From assembly GCF_023101685.1 (NCBI RefSeq), contig NZ_CP082164.1, positions 620,001 to 684,000 of the forward strand: DNA of 64,000 nt, read 5' to 3'. Every line of letters starts with the position of its first letter. Position 1 is the first letter of the stretch. The notes beneath the pieces are model-generated. The model was not told the DNA's origin. It saw nothing but the letters and a program-made list of their open reading frames with translations, and did no database searches. A program made the position numbers and the translations under genes. Shown here piece by piece: positions 16,823 to 26,226 of this stretch. The stretch is from Bradyrhizobium sp. 186. GTDB taxonomy: Bacteria; Pseudomonadota; Alphaproteobacteria; Rhizobiales; Xanthobacteraceae.

Positions 16823-17494
16823 ATGAACGCTCCTTCGACCCATCTCGTCATTGCCGATGACCATCCGCTGTTCCGCGACGCGCTGCGGCAGGCAGTGGCG
16901 GGCGTCCTGACCTCGGCCAGGATCGACGAGGCCGGCTCCTTCGAGGATCTGACCAAGCTGCTGGAACAGACGTCTGACGTCGACCTGATCCTGCTCGACC
17001 TCTCGATGCCCGGGATCTCCGGCTTTTCCGGCCTGATCTATCTGCGCGCGCAATATCCGGCGATCCCGGTGGTCATCGTCTCGGCCTCCGACGACAGCGC
17101 CACGATCCGCCGCTCGCTCGATTTCGGTGCCTCCGGCTTCATCCCGAAGCGCTTCGGCGTCGAGACGCTGCGCGATGCCATCCTCAAGGTGATGGAGGGC
17201 GATGTCTGGGTTCCCGCCGACACCGACCTGTCGGCCGCCGCCGACCCCGACATGACGCGTCTGCGCGACCGCTTGGTGACGCTGACCCCGCAGCAGGTGC
17301 GCGTTTTGATGATGCTGTCGGAGGGACTCCTCAACAAGCAGATCGCCTACGAGCTCGGCGTCTCCGAGGCCACCATCAAGGCGCATGTCTCGGCGATCCT
17401 GCAAAAGCTCGGCGTCGAGAGCCGGACGCAGGCGGTGATCGCGGCCGCCAGGATCGCCGGCGGGCAGTGGCGGCAGGGCACCCCGACGGGGTGA
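16823..17494 (+). CDS. Orphan LuxR-type response regulator
   Basis: A 223-residue regulator. The receiver domain has DDHP at 12-15, phospho-acceptor D59 in LILLDLSMPG and Lys in FIPKRFG. A GerE helix-turn-helix follows (about 150-215; LTPQQVRVLMMLSEGLLNKQIAYELGVSEATIKAHVSAILQKLGV). No kinase gene is adjacent, so it is an orphan here. The upstream 290-bp region holds a GCCCGGATGTCCGGGC hairpin but no gene. The ATG at 16823 follows AGCAAGAGAA. Confidence 0.88.
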   Translation: MNAPSTHLVIADDHPLFRDALRQAVAGVLTSARIDEAGSFEDLTKLLEQTSDVDLILLDLSMPGISGFSGLIYLRAQYPAIPVVIVSASDDSATIRRSLDFGASGFIPKRFGVETLRDAILKVMEGDVWVPADTDLSAAADPDMTRLRDRLVTLTPQQVRVLMMLSEGLLNKQIAYELGVSEATIKAHVSAILQKLGVESRTQAVIAAARIAGGQWRQGTPTG

Positions 17495-17523
17495 TCCGTC
17501 ATCTAGGGTGCGCGCCGCACGAC

Positions 17524-20379
17524 CTAGATCGTCCGCTGCAACTCGTTGGCGACCCTGATATCCGCGGTCTCGGCGCCCTCGGCGAAACCTTCCAGGGCCG
17601 ATTGAAGCAGTAGCTTCCCGTCCTGACGCCGGCCGCGTTCGGCAAGGAGCCTGGCGAGATCGATCGCCGCCCTCAACTCCCATGCTTTCGCGCTCTTGCG
17701 GCGGCTAAGCTCCAGCGATTGCATCAGGTAGGTCTCCGCCCCGTGGGCTTCGGGCTGCGGCAGGGACAGCAGGACCTTCCCTTTCATGCGCAACAGCTCC
17801 GGCATATACAGATGATCGCCGTTCTGCTCGACGAGCCGGATCGCATCGTCGATCAGGTGCGCGCTCTGCTCGACCTGCCCGAGCGCCAGCAGGCCGTGAA
17901 CCAGCGCGATATTGAACGTCGTGGTGAGCAGCTCGTAGCCGGCATCGTGGAGTTCGCGCAGGCAAGCCCTTATCGTTTCGATGCCGGCCGCGGCGTCGCC
18001 ACGCCGGATCGCGAGTTCGCCTTTGACGCCTCTTCCGACCGCGAGATAAGGACCCATCGATCGCGACTCGGCATGCGCGATGAATCGATCGATGTTCTCT
18101 TCCGCGCCGTCGATGTCGCCGCTCCAGAGATCGATCGAGACCGCCCAGATCAATGCGATGCAGAGCGTGATCGGATGATCTATCTGGGCGGCCTCGGCGA
18201 CCGTCTGCTGCGCCAGTTGCCGCGCACGCGAAGGCTGGCCCTGCAACCACAGCTCTCTTGCCAGCGAGATGCCGGCCCGGTTGCGATGGTCGAAGCCATA
18301 GAGCGTGCTGATGCGTTCCGTACCCGGCCCCAGCCAGGCGAGCTCCAGCATCTTCAGCGCGTCGCGATGTTCTCCGGCCAGATGCAGCGAGACGCCCAGG
18401 AGTGAATGGGCGAGGGCGATGGAGGCGGGGTCGCCCAGCGCTTCGGCGACGACGAGGCTTTCCTGCGCATAGCCGAGCGCTGCGTCGAACTGTCCGATCC
18501 GCTCGTGGAAGATGTGCATCCGGCCGAGCAACTGGAGCTGGTTCGGCGCGTCGCCGCGCGTTTCGGCGATCGCAAGGCTCCTGGTGAGGGCGCTGCGCGC
18601 GGCCTCGCTGCCGCCGCGGGTGAACATCAAGGTCAGTCCGAGAGCGGCCTGGAGGTGCATTTCCTCGGCGCTGCCGCGCGCGGGAGCATCGATCGCAAGC
18701 AGCGCCCGTTCCGACCAGCGCCGGCATTCGATCAGCAGCGACATCGCGAGAAAGATCGGCGCCGCAGCAGCGGCGAGCGCTATGCCGATGCCGGTGTCGC
18801 CGCCGTTCCCGAAACTCCAGTCCAGCGCGGCGCGCACATTGTGAAGTGCGGAAAAATGGATCGCGCGCTCGTCGGCGCTCGGTACCGTCGCCCACGTCGT
18901 GCCGGCCTGTTCCAGCCATCGCCGGTAGTAGGTGGCGTGGCGGGCGGCGAGCGCCGTTTCGTCTTGCTCGATCTCCAGCAGATAGGCGCGCGTCGTATCC
19001 AGCAGGCGGTAGCGCATCATGGCGCCGATGGGCCGCGGCGCCACCATCGACTTGGCAACGAGGCTGTCGATGGCGTCGAACAGCCGGGCGCGGTCGACGC
19101 GTTCGTCCGGCACGACCTCGAGCGCGGCGTCGATGGTGAAATGCCCGGCGAAAACCGCGAGCCTGCGCAGCACGAGGCGTTCGAGATCGGACAGGAGCCC
19201 GTAGCTCCAGTCCAGCGTCGCCTGCAGCGTCTTCTGCCGCGGCGGCGCGGTGCGCTGACCCTGCCAGAGCAGGTTCAGGCGTTCATCCAGCAGCGCGGCG
19301 GTCTGCTTCAAGCCATAGGCTTCGACCCGGCCGGCGGCGAGCTCGATCGCCAGAGCCATGCCGTCGAGCTTGCGGCAGATGCCCGCCGCGATGGCGGCAT
19401 TGGCATCGTCGAGCGCGATCTGCGCGCCGCTGGCTCTCGCACGTTCGAGAAAGAGCTCCAGCGCGGGATAGGTCCGGGCGGCAGCGGCCGTCAGTCCCGG
19501 AGCATCGGGCGGAACGGCAAGCGGTGCCAATCGATAGACCTGCTCGCCCTCGACGCGCAGGGCTTCCCGGCTGGTGGCCAGGATATGGACCTGCGGTGCG
19601 GCCCGGAATATCTCGGCAGCCAGAGGCGCGGTCGCTGCGACGACGTGCTCGCAATTGTCCAGGATCAGCAGCAGCTTCTTGTCGTGCAGATGCGCAAGCA
19701 AGGCAGGCAACGGATCATCGGTCTGCGCCGGCAGGCCGAGCATCAGCAGGATCGAGGTGATCACGAGATCGGGATCGCTGAGCGCGGCAAGATCCACGAA
19801 GTGTGCGACGTCGGCGAACGCCTCGAGCAGGTCGTGGGCGATCGCCACGGCAACGGCGGTCTTGCCGACGCCGCCCGGGCCGACGATCGTGACGAAGCGT
19901 GACGCGAGGAGCTTGTCCGACACGGTGCCGATCGCATCGGCTCGCCCGACCATCCGCTGCAGCCGGTTCGGCAGTTTGACGGGCGGCAATTCGAGCTGCG
20001 GTGCCGGACGCCGCTCCGTCGGAAGACCGCCCTGCGAGATCGGCGCCACGAAGCAATAGCCGCGTCCTGACAGCGTCGTGATGTAGCGGGCGCCGTCCTT
20101 GCCGTCGCCCAGCGCTTTCCGAAGCGCTGCGACGTGGAAGCGCAGATTGGCTTCCTCGACGGTCATGCCGGGCCAGACCAAGGCCATCAGCTCGAACTTG
20201 CTGACGACCTCGTTTGGCCGCGACATCAATGCGATCAGCGTATCGAAGCTCTTGGCGCCGAGCGGCAGCACGACGCCGTCGCGCATCACGAGCCTCTCCT
20301 GCGGCGTCACGGTGAATGGCCCGAACGATAGCATTCCCGCCGTGGTCGCGGCCGGCTCAGTCATGGTGAGTCTGTCCAT
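17524..20379 (-). CDS. Large regulator: OmpR-type winged helix + NTPase + TPR-like repeats
   Basis: About 951 residues. The N-terminus (about 15-115) is an OmpR/PhoB-type winged helix (LPLGAKSFDTLIALMSRPNEVVSK..., ending ISTLSGRGYCFV-like). An STAND/NB-ARC-like NTPase follows with Walker A GPGGVGKT (167-174) and Walker B KLLLILDNCEHV, then sensor region REALRVEGEQVYRLAPL. The C-terminal half is helical with TPR-like repeats. Homologues are signal-integrating transcriptional regulators. An alternative start is ATG 20364. It is divergent from the OsmC/Ohr-like gene; a tandem TCTCACAA repeat between them is a candidate binding site. Confidence 0.85.
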   Translation of the reverse strand: MDRLTMTEPAATTAGMLSFGPFTVTPQERLVMRDGVVLPLGAKSFDTLIALMSRPNEVVSKFELMALVWPGMTVEEANLRFHVAALRKALGDGKDGARYITTLSGRGYCFVAPISQGGLPTERRPAPQLELPPVKLPNRLQRMVGRADAIGTVSDKLLASRFVTIVGPGGVGKTAVAVAIAHDLLEAFADVAHFVDLAALSDPDLVITSILLMLGLPAQTDDPLPALLAHLHDKKLLLILDNCEHVVAATAPLAAEIFRAAPQVHILATSREALRVEGEQVYRLAPLAVPPDAPGLTAAAARTYPALELFLERARASGAQIALDDANAAIAAGICRKLDGMALAIELAAGRVEAYGLKQTAALLDERLNLLWQGQRTAPPRQKTLQATLDWSYGLLSDLERLVLRRLAVFAGHFTIDAALEVVPDERVDRARLFDAIDSLVAKSMVAPRPIGAMMRYRLLDTTRAYLLEIEQDETALAARHATYYRRWLEQAGTTWATVPSADERAIHFSALHNVRAALDWSFGNGGDTGIGIALAAAAAPIFLAMSLLIECRRWSERALLAIDAPARGSAEEMHLQAALGLTLMFTRGGSEAARSALTRSLAIAETRGDAPNQLQLLGRMHIFHERIGQFDAALGYAQESLVVAEALGDPASIALAHSLLGVSLHLAGEHRDALKMLELAWLGPGTERISTLYGFDHRNRAGISLARELWLQGQPSRARQLAQQTVAEAAQIDHPITLCIALIWAVSIDLWSGDIDGAEENIDRFIAHAESRSMGPYLAVGRGVKGELAIRRGDAAAGIETIRACLRELHDAGYELLTTTFNIALVHGLLALGQVEQSAHLIDDAIRLVEQNGDHLYMPELLRMKGKVLLSLPQPEAHGAETYLMQSLELSRRKSAKAWELRAAIDLARLLAERGRRQDGKLLLQSALEGFAEGAETADIRVANELQRTI

Positions 20380-20481
20380 TTGGGAGAACCGGATAGCCAG
20401 CGGACCGCGATCCGGCAAGGCCGGCTTTGCATCGCGATCAGAACGTGGATGCAGGCCTCGCAATCGCGGGTTCCCCACCGG

Positions 20482-20499
20482 TCTCACAACTTCTCACAA
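20482..20499. promoter_or_regulatory. Tandem TCTCACAA repeat between the winged-helix regulator and the ohr-like gene
   Basis: Two identical 8-bp units start at 20482 and 20492, a 10-bp period. Head-to-tail repeats with a helical-turn period suit OmpR-type winged helices. The site is 103 bp from the regulator start and 63 bp from the ohr-like start. Confidence 0.4.
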
Positions 20500-20561
20500 G
20501 ACCAAACGGGTGTGCGGCGGCGGCGGCTGATAGGCAATTGCGCGACAGCAGGGAGACCCTC

Positions 20562-20981
20562 ATGAGCCAAACGGCAAAACTGCTCTACACGGCTCGCACC
20601 CACACCGCCGGTGGGCGACAGGATGGGATGTCGCGCAGTTCCGACGGGCGCCTTGACGTAAGGCTCTCGCCGCCGGGCGTTGTGGGCATCGGCACCAATC
20701 CCGAGCAATTGTTCGCCGCCGGCTGGTCCGCCTGCTTCGAAGGCGCCATGGAGCTTGCGGCCCGCAAGAAGAAGATCGTCCTTCCCAGGAAATGCGCGAT
20801 CGATGCGGAGATCGACCTCGTTCTCGATGAGGACGCTTACTCCCTCAGGGCGCGCCTCAATGTCAGCCTGCCGGGCCTCGATCGCGAGATCGCGCGCGGC
20901 CTCATCGATGAAGCGCACCAGACCTGCCCTTATTCCAAGGCCGTCCGCGGCAACATCGACGTCACGGTCGCGCTGATCTGA
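20562..20981 (+). CDS. OsmC/Ohr family organic hydroperoxide reductase
   Basis: A 139-residue Ohr-type protein that reduces organic hydroperoxides with dithiol electrons. Both redox cysteines are present: C58 in FAAGWSACFEGAM and C122 in TCPYSKAVRGN, and the early Arg (R19) is in place. An extra cysteine, C78, is not part of the active site. Length is typical. GGGAGACC precedes the ATG. The neighbour upstream is not an OhrR/MarR repressor but the divergent winged-helix NTPase regulator, so control may differ from the textbook ohr locus. Confidence 0.9.
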   Translation: MSQTAKLLYTARTHTAGGRQDGMSRSSDGRLDVRLSPPGVVGIGTNPEQLFAAGWSACFEGAMELAARKKKIVLPRKCAIDAEIDLVLDEDAYSLRARLNVSLPGLDREIARGLIDEAHQTCPYSKAVRGNIDVTVALI

Positions 20982-21017
20982 CGCACCACCACCAACCACC
21001 AACAAGGTAGCAACATC

Positions 21018-22049
21018 ATGAAGCAGATCATCGACCAGCATCGCCACAAGTTTTTTGGCGTCGCCGCGGGAACCGTCGCCGTCGGTCTCGGCGTGATCGA
21101 CCTCGCACGCGCCGAAACGGACGCGACGCGATCGTCGGCAACCAATGCGTCCTTTGGCGCGATCAAGCAGATCGATGCCGGCGTCCTCAACGTTGGCTAT
21201 GCGGAGGTCGGTCCCGCGACCGGCCCCGTGGCGATCCTGCTCCACGGCTGGCCCTACGACATTCACAGCTACGTCGATGTCGCGCCGATCCTGGCCCAGG
21301 CCGGCTACCGCGTGATCATCCCCTATTTGCGCGGCTACGGCACGACGCACTTCCTCTCCAGCGAGACGCCGCGCAACGGCGAGCCGGCGGCGATGGCCGT
21401 CGACATCATCGCGCTGATGGATGCGCTGAACATCAAGAAGGCGGTCGTCGCCGGCTTCGATTGGGGCGCGCGAACCGCCGACATCATCGCCGCGCTATGG
21501 CCGGAGCGCTGCCGCGCGCTGGTGTCGGTCAGCGGCTATCTGATCTCGAGCCAGGCCGCCGGAAACGCGCCGTTGCCGCCGTCGGCCGAGCTGCAATGGT
21601 GGTACCAGTTCTATTTCGCCACCGAGCGCGGCCGCGCCGGCTATGAGAAGTACACGCACGATTTCGCAAAACTGATCTGGAAGCTCGCTTCGCCGCAGTG
21701 GAAGTTCGACGACGCCACCTTCGACCGGAGCGCGGCGGCCCTCGATAACAAGGATCATGTCGCGATCACGATCCACAATTACCGCTGGCGGCTCGGGCTC
21801 GCTCAGGGCGAAGCCAAATACGAGCATCTCGAGAAGAAGCTTGCGGCAGCGCCGGTGATCGACGTGCCGACGATCACGATGGAAGGCGATGCCAATAGCG
21901 CGCCGCACCCCGACCCCAGCGCCTATGCCAAGAAATTCTCTGGCCGGTACGACTATCGTCTGATCACGGGCGGCATCGGGCACAATCTGCCGCAGGAAGC
22001 GCCGAAGGCGTTTGCCAAGGCGGTCGTCGATGCCGACGGCGGCGCCTGA
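21018..22049 (+). CDS. Exported epoxide-hydrolase-like alpha/beta hydrolase
   Basis: A 343-residue alpha/beta hydrolase. The nucleophile is an aspartate, D148 in VAGFDWGAR, with the HGWP oxyanion motif at 76-79 and a catalytic His near the end in GGIGHNLPQE, the arrangement of epoxide hydrolases and haloalkane dehalogenases rather than esterases. An N-terminal hydrophobic segment (FFGVAAGTVAVGLGVIDLARAE) suggests export. It starts 36 bp after the ohr-like gene and is probably in the same operon. The substrate is unknown. Confidence 0.88.
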   Translation: MKQIIDQHRHKFFGVAAGTVAVGLGVIDLARAETDATRSSATNASFGAIKQIDAGVLNVGYAEVGPATGPVAILLHGWPYDIHSYVDVAPILAQAGYRVIIPYLRGYGTTHFLSSETPRNGEPAAMAVDIIALMDALNIKKAVVAGFDWGARTADIIAALWPERCRALVSVSGYLISSQAAGNAPLPPSAELQWWYQFYFATERGRAGYEKYTHDFAKLIWKLASPQWKFDDATFDRSAAALDNKDHVAITIHNYRWRLGLAQGEAKYEHLEKKLAAAPVIDVPTITMEGDANSAPHPDPSAYAKKFSGRYDYRLITGGIGHNLPQEAPKAFAKAVVDADGGA

Positions 22050-22063
22050 GAATTCTTTCAATG

Positions 22064-22090
22064 CCTCGGTCCAGCGCGGCTGGACCGAGG
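22064..22090. other. Strong intercistronic hairpin
   Basis: A 12-bp perfect stem (22064-22075 with 22079-22090) with a 3-nt loop GCG lies between the hydrolase and the P460-type gene. No T run follows, so it is more likely an RNA-stabilising or attenuating hairpin than a full terminator. Confidence 0.6.
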
Positions 22091-22121
22091 ATCACCCGTG
22101 ATCGCAGCTTGATGAAATGCC

Positions 22122-22676
22122 ATGATGCCCACCGAACCTGAAACGAAAAAATCTCCCTATGGCACGGTCATCGTGCTGGCCGCGGTGTTCCTCGTCGTTG
22201 TCCTGACATGCGTGCCGTATCTGGTCTCGATCGCGCTCGCGGAGGGCCCGGCGACGGCGAACGCCTCGCCGATCTTCGGCGTCACCATTCCCGACGGCTA
22301 CAAGCAATGGGAGCTGATCGCGCCGGCCGAGGAAGCGGCTCCACTGAACGAGCTGCGCGCCGTCGTCGGCAACAAGATCGCGATCGATGCCTATCAGGAT
22401 GGGAAGCTGCCATTCCCGGACGGCACCATTCTCGTCAAGCGCGCCTGGAAGCGGACGCAGTCACCCGACTTTGCATCCGCGACGATTCCCGGCGCCGCCA
22501 CCACGGTCCAGGTCATGGTCAAGGATTCGCGCAAATATGCCGCCACCGGCGGCTGGGGCTTCGGCCGTTTCATCAACGGCAAGCCGGTCGACGAGGCGCA
22601 GCACCGCACCTGCTTTGCCTGCCACGAAGCCCGCGCGAAGGGCCACGATTACGTTTTCACACGGCTCGCGCCCTGA
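22122..22676 (+). CDS. Membrane-anchored cytochrome P460 family protein
   Basis: A 184-residue protein with an N-terminal membrane anchor (about residues 14-40) and a periplasmic domain ending in a single c-type heme motif C164-F-A-C167-H168. The spacing of the beta core and the C-terminal CxxCH near the end (TCFACHEARAKGHDYVF) match the cytochrome P460/DUF domain. P460 cytochromes in ammonia oxidisers oxidise hydroxylamine and detoxify nitric oxide; family members elsewhere are uncharacterised. ATG 22125 is an alternative start. It follows the hydrolase by 72 bp. Confidence 0.82.
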   Translation: MMPTEPETKKSPYGTVIVLAAVFLVVVLTCVPYLVSIALAEGPATANASPIFGVTIPDGYKQWELIAPAEEAAPLNELRAVVGNKIAIDAYQDGKLPFPDGTILVKRAWKRTQSPDFASATIPGAATTVQVMVKDSRKYAATGGWGFGRFINGKPVDEAQHRTCFACHEARAKGHDYVFTRLAP

Positions 22677-22716
22677 GGTGTGAAGGTGCGCCGGGCCTTC
22701 GCCAACGAGACTGCCC

Positions 22717-25700
22717 TCACTCCGCCGCCACCATCTGCTGCGTGCGCCATTGGCCGAGCAAAGCGCGGAGCGACGCCGGCTTCACCGGCTTGTTGAGCAC
22801 CGCGACCTTTTCATCCCGCGCGGCCACCTGCACGGCGGGGCTGCGGTCGGCCGTGATCAGGATGGCCGGGATGGTGTCGCCGAAGCGGCGGCGGATGTCG
22901 CGGATGGCGGCGATGCCGTTGCCGCGGTCGAGATGATAATCGACGAGCAGGCCGGTGACGCGGCGGCCGGCGGATTCGATCGCGACGATTGCGCCTTCGG
23001 GATCGGCCACCGCGATCACCTCGGCGTCCCAGGCCTTCAGCAGCGTCCGCATGCCGTCGAGGATCGCGGCATCGTTCTCGATGCACACGATCAACGCGCC
23101 CGAGATCGGCGTACGCGCCAGCGGTGTCGCGCTGGTCACGGCGGCGGTGTGGGTGATCGCCTTCGCCGTCGGTACCGTCACGGAAAACACCGAGCCGCCG
23201 CCCGCATTGGAGTCGATCGCGATGTCGTGGTTGAGCACGCGCGCGAGACGCTCGACGATCGACAGTCCCAGCCCGAGGCCGCGCGCGATCCGCGCGCCCT
23301 GCTCCAGGCGGTGGAATTCCTTGAAGATCTCGCCGCGCTTGACCGGGGGGATGCCGACGCCGGTGTCGTAGACGCAGATCTTGAGCGAGGCGCCGCGGCG
23401 GCGGCAGCCGACCAGCACGCGCCCGCGCGGGGTATATTTGATCGCGTTGGAGATCAGGTTCTGGAGCAGCCGTCGCAGTAGCAGGCGATCCGACTCGACC
23501 GGGAGCGAGCATGGCACGAAGGCGAGCTCCAGGTTCTTGGCGCGGGCAATCGGCGCGAACTCGATCTCCAGCGAGCGCATCAGGTCGGCCATCTTGAAGC
23601 TCGAGATCGAGGTCGCCATCGCGCCGGCATCCAGCCGCGAGATGTCGAGCAGCGCGCCGAGGATCTCCTCGATCGCCTGGAGCGACTCGTCGATGTTCTC
23701 GACCAGCCGCGTCTCCTCGCCACTGTGCTGGCGTTCGACCAGGCTGGTGACATAGAGCCGCGCCGCGTTCAGCGGCTGCAAGATGTCATGGCTGGCCGCC
23801 GCCAGGAAGCGCGTCTTGGAGATGCTGGCGTCTTCGGCCGCGCTCTTGGCCAGCGCCAGCTCAGAATTCAGCCGGGTCAGCTCCTCGGTACGGTCGCGCA
23901 CCCGCTTTTCGAGCGTCGCATTGGCGCGCTCCAGCGCTTCGGCCGCCTCGAACGTGGGCGTGACGTCGGTGAAGGTGATGACGAAGCCGCTGCCGGGCAT
24001 GTGGTTGGTCAAAATCTCGATCACCATGTGGCGGTCGGGCAGGCGCTCGAGATAAGGCTCGCCGTCGGTGGTGTAGGCCGCGAGCCGGCGCTCCAGCATG
24101 GCCTCGCGCTCGACCGGATCGTCCGGCTCGCTCACGCCCATGAATTCCAGGATTTCACGCAACGGCGTGCCGAACTGGATGAAATGCGGCGGCACGTTGA
24201 GGAGATCGCCAAACTGCCGGTTGGAGCAGATCAGTTGCAGGTCGGCATCGAACACCGCGATGCCCTGGCGCACATGGTTGAGCGCGGTCTGTAGGATCTC
24301 GCGATTGAAATGCAGTGCCGCATGGGAATCGTCGAGCAACTTTAGTGCTGCTTTCGCAGAAACCGTCCGCTTGCGCAGCAAGAGCGACATCACGAGGCGC
24401 GAGGATGCAGCCCCGATCGAGGAGGCGATCAGGTGCTCGGCGTGCTGCAACAGCTCGAAATCGGCGGGCGCCGCGTGCTCGAGCCGCACATTGCGCCGGG
24501 CCGAAAACGCCTCGAAGGAGTGCCGGGCGCGGTCGGGCCCGAGATATTGCGCAACCGTGGTCTGGATGTCCTGCACGGTGACGGTGGTGCGCCAGCGGCG
24601 GAAGTTCGGAGAGATCGGGGCAAGGGTGTTGGGCACGAACAGATCGGCCTGCACCAGCTCGATGGAGCTCGGCCGCCGCGCCAGCGACAGCAGCACATAG
24701 GTGAGGATGTTGAGCGACAGCGACCAGATGACGCCGTGTATCAGTGGCGGCAGGTCGGCGCCGAACAGTGCCTGCGGCCGCAGCGCCTCGATCCCGAATG
24801 GGCCGTGCTGGAGCAGCAGGATGCCGGCGGTCGAGGAGTCCATGAAGCTCGGGATGAACAGCGTGTAGAGCCACACCGCGAAGCCGACCAGCATGCCGCC
24901 GATTGCGCCGCGCGCGGTGGCGCGCCGCCACAGCAGTCCGCCGAAGAAGCTAGGTGCGAGCTGGGCGATGGCGGCAAAGGAGAGCAGGCCGATCGCCGCG
25001 AGCTGGGTGTTGCCGAGCGCGCGGTAGTAGAAATAGGCCATCACCATGATGGCGAAGATCGCGAGCCGCCGCGACCGCAGCAGGAAGTCGCCGAAATCGG
25101 TGCCGCCGGTGCGGCCCTCCGGCCTTCGCTGCAGCACCAGCGGGACCACGAGGTCGTTCGAGACCATGATCGAAAGCGCGACGCATTCGACGATCACCAT
25201 CGCGGTCGCTGCCGACAGGCCGCCGACGAAGATGGCGACGCTGAGCAACTCCGCGCCCCCCTCCATCGGCAGCGCCAGCACGTACATGTCGGGATCGGCG
25301 GTGCCGAACGGGAAGCTGACGAGGCCGGCGAGCGCGATCGGGATCACGAACAAATTGATGGCGACGAGGTAGAGCGGAAACAGCCAGCGCGCGCGGCCGA
25401 CCTCGGCATCCGACGAGTTTTCGACCACGCTGACGTGGAACTGGCGCGGCAGCAGCATGATCGCGCAGAGCGACAGCAGCGTCATGGTGAGGAAGTTGCC
25501 GATCGACGGCGAATAGTTGATGGCGCGCACCGCCTCCGGCGTCTTCATGGCGCGCTCGATCAATTCGTGCGGCGAGAACATCCAGAAGGTGACGAAGATG
25601 CCGGCGGCGAGGAAGGCGATCAGCTTGATGATGGATTCCGTCGCGACCGCGAGCATCAATCCATGCTGGTGCTCGGTGGCGTCGGTGTGCCGCGTGCCGA

Positions 25701-26226
25701 ACAGCACGGCGAAGGCGGCCATCGCCAGCGTCACCATCAGCGCCATGTCGCCGACGATCGGGATATGGGAGAACGCCTGGTCCTCGCTCAGGATCGTTTC
25801 GAGCGAGGAGGCGACCGCCTTCAATTGAAGCGCGATGTAGGGCACCGAGCCGATGATCGCGATCAGCGCCACCGTTGCCGCTACCGCCTGGCTCTTGCCG
25901 TAGCGCGCGCCGATGAAGTCCGCGATCGAAGTGATGTTGTGCGCTTTTGCGAGCTGGATCACGCGGCGGAGCACGCCCGCGCCGAGCCCGATCATCAGGA
26001 TCGGGCCGACATAGATCGCCAGGAAGTCGGTCGAGGTGCGGGTAGCAAAGCCGACCGAGCCAAAGAAGGTCCAGGAGGTGCAATAGATCGCGAGCGACAG
26101 CGGATAGATCAGCCCGGGAGCACGGCCGCGCCCGGCCGGCGAGCGGCGGTCACCATGGCTCGCCACCAGGAACAGAAAGCCGATATAGCCGAAGGCGGCG
26201 GCGATCACGCCCCAATCGTGCAGCAT
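22717..26226 (-). CDS. Hybrid sensor kinase fused to a sodium/solute symporter-like domain
   Basis: A 1169-residue protein. The first ~510 residues are an SSS/PutP-like 12-13 helix transporter domain (WTFFGSVGFATRTSTDFLAIYVGP; ITSIADFIGARYGKS). A PAS-type sensory region (about 630-770) and coiled coil lead into a HisKA domain with His813 (AASHDILQPLNAAR), a HATPase_c domain (NLISNAIKYTP; DTGVGIP; GLGLGLSIVERL) and a C-terminal receiver with Asp1096 in LLVDYHLDRGNG. This CbrA-like architecture couples solute sensing or transport to phosphorelay. No partner regulator is adjacent. Confidence 0.9.
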   Translation of the reverse strand: MLHDWGVIAAAFGYIGFLFLVASHGDRRSPAGRGRAPGLIYPLSLAIYCTSWTFFGSVGFATRTSTDFLAIYVGPILMIGLGAGVLRRVIQLAKAHNITSIADFIGARYGKSQAVAATVALIAIIGSVPYIALQLKAVASSLETILSEDQAFSHIPIVGDMALMVTLAMAAFAVLFGTRHTDATEHQHGLMLAVATESIIKLIAFLAAGIFVTFWMFSPHELIERAMKTPEAVRAINYSPSIGNFLTMTLLSLCAIMLLPRQFHVSVVENSSDAEVGRARWLFPLYLVAINLFVIPIALAGLVSFPFGTADPDMYVLALPMEGGAELLSVAIFVGGLSAATAMVIVECVALSIMVSNDLVVPLVLQRRPEGRTGGTDFGDFLLRSRRLAIFAIMVMAYFYYRALGNTQLAAIGLLSFAAIAQLAPSFFGGLLWRRATARGAIGGMLVGFAVWLYTLFIPSFMDSSTAGILLLQHGPFGIEALRPQALFGADLPPLIHGVIWSLSLNILTYVLLSLARRPSSIELVQADLFVPNTLAPISPNFRRWRTTVTVQDIQTTVAQYLGPDRARHSFEAFSARRNVRLEHAAPADFELLQHAEHLIASSIGAASSRLVMSLLLRKRTVSAKAALKLLDDSHAALHFNREILQTALNHVRQGIAVFDADLQLICSNRQFGDLLNVPPHFIQFGTPLREILEFMGVSEPDDPVEREAMLERRLAAYTTDGEPYLERLPDRHMVIEILTNHMPGSGFVITFTDVTPTFEAAEALERANATLEKRVRDRTEELTRLNSELALAKSAAEDASISKTRFLAAASHDILQPLNAARLYVTSLVERQHSGEETRLVENIDESLQAIEEILGALLDISRLDAGAMATSISSFKMADLMRSLEIEFAPIARAKNLELAFVPCSLPVESDRLLLRRLLQNLISNAIKYTPRGRVLVGCRRRGASLKICVYDTGVGIPPVKRGEIFKEFHRLEQGARIARGLGLGLSIVERLARVLNHDIAIDSNAGGGSVFSVTVPTAKAITHTAAVTSATPLARTPISGALIVCIENDAAILDGMRTLLKAWDAEVIAVADPEGAIVAIESAGRRVTGLLVDYHLDRGNGIAAIRDIRRRFGDTIPAILITADRSPAVQVAARDEKVAVLNKPVKPASLRALLGQWRTQQMVAAE

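Noticed and set aside
18406..19902. Open frame of 498 codons antisense to the winged-helix NTPase regulator
   Set aside because: No domain or ribosome site; the minus-strand gene explains the region completely.
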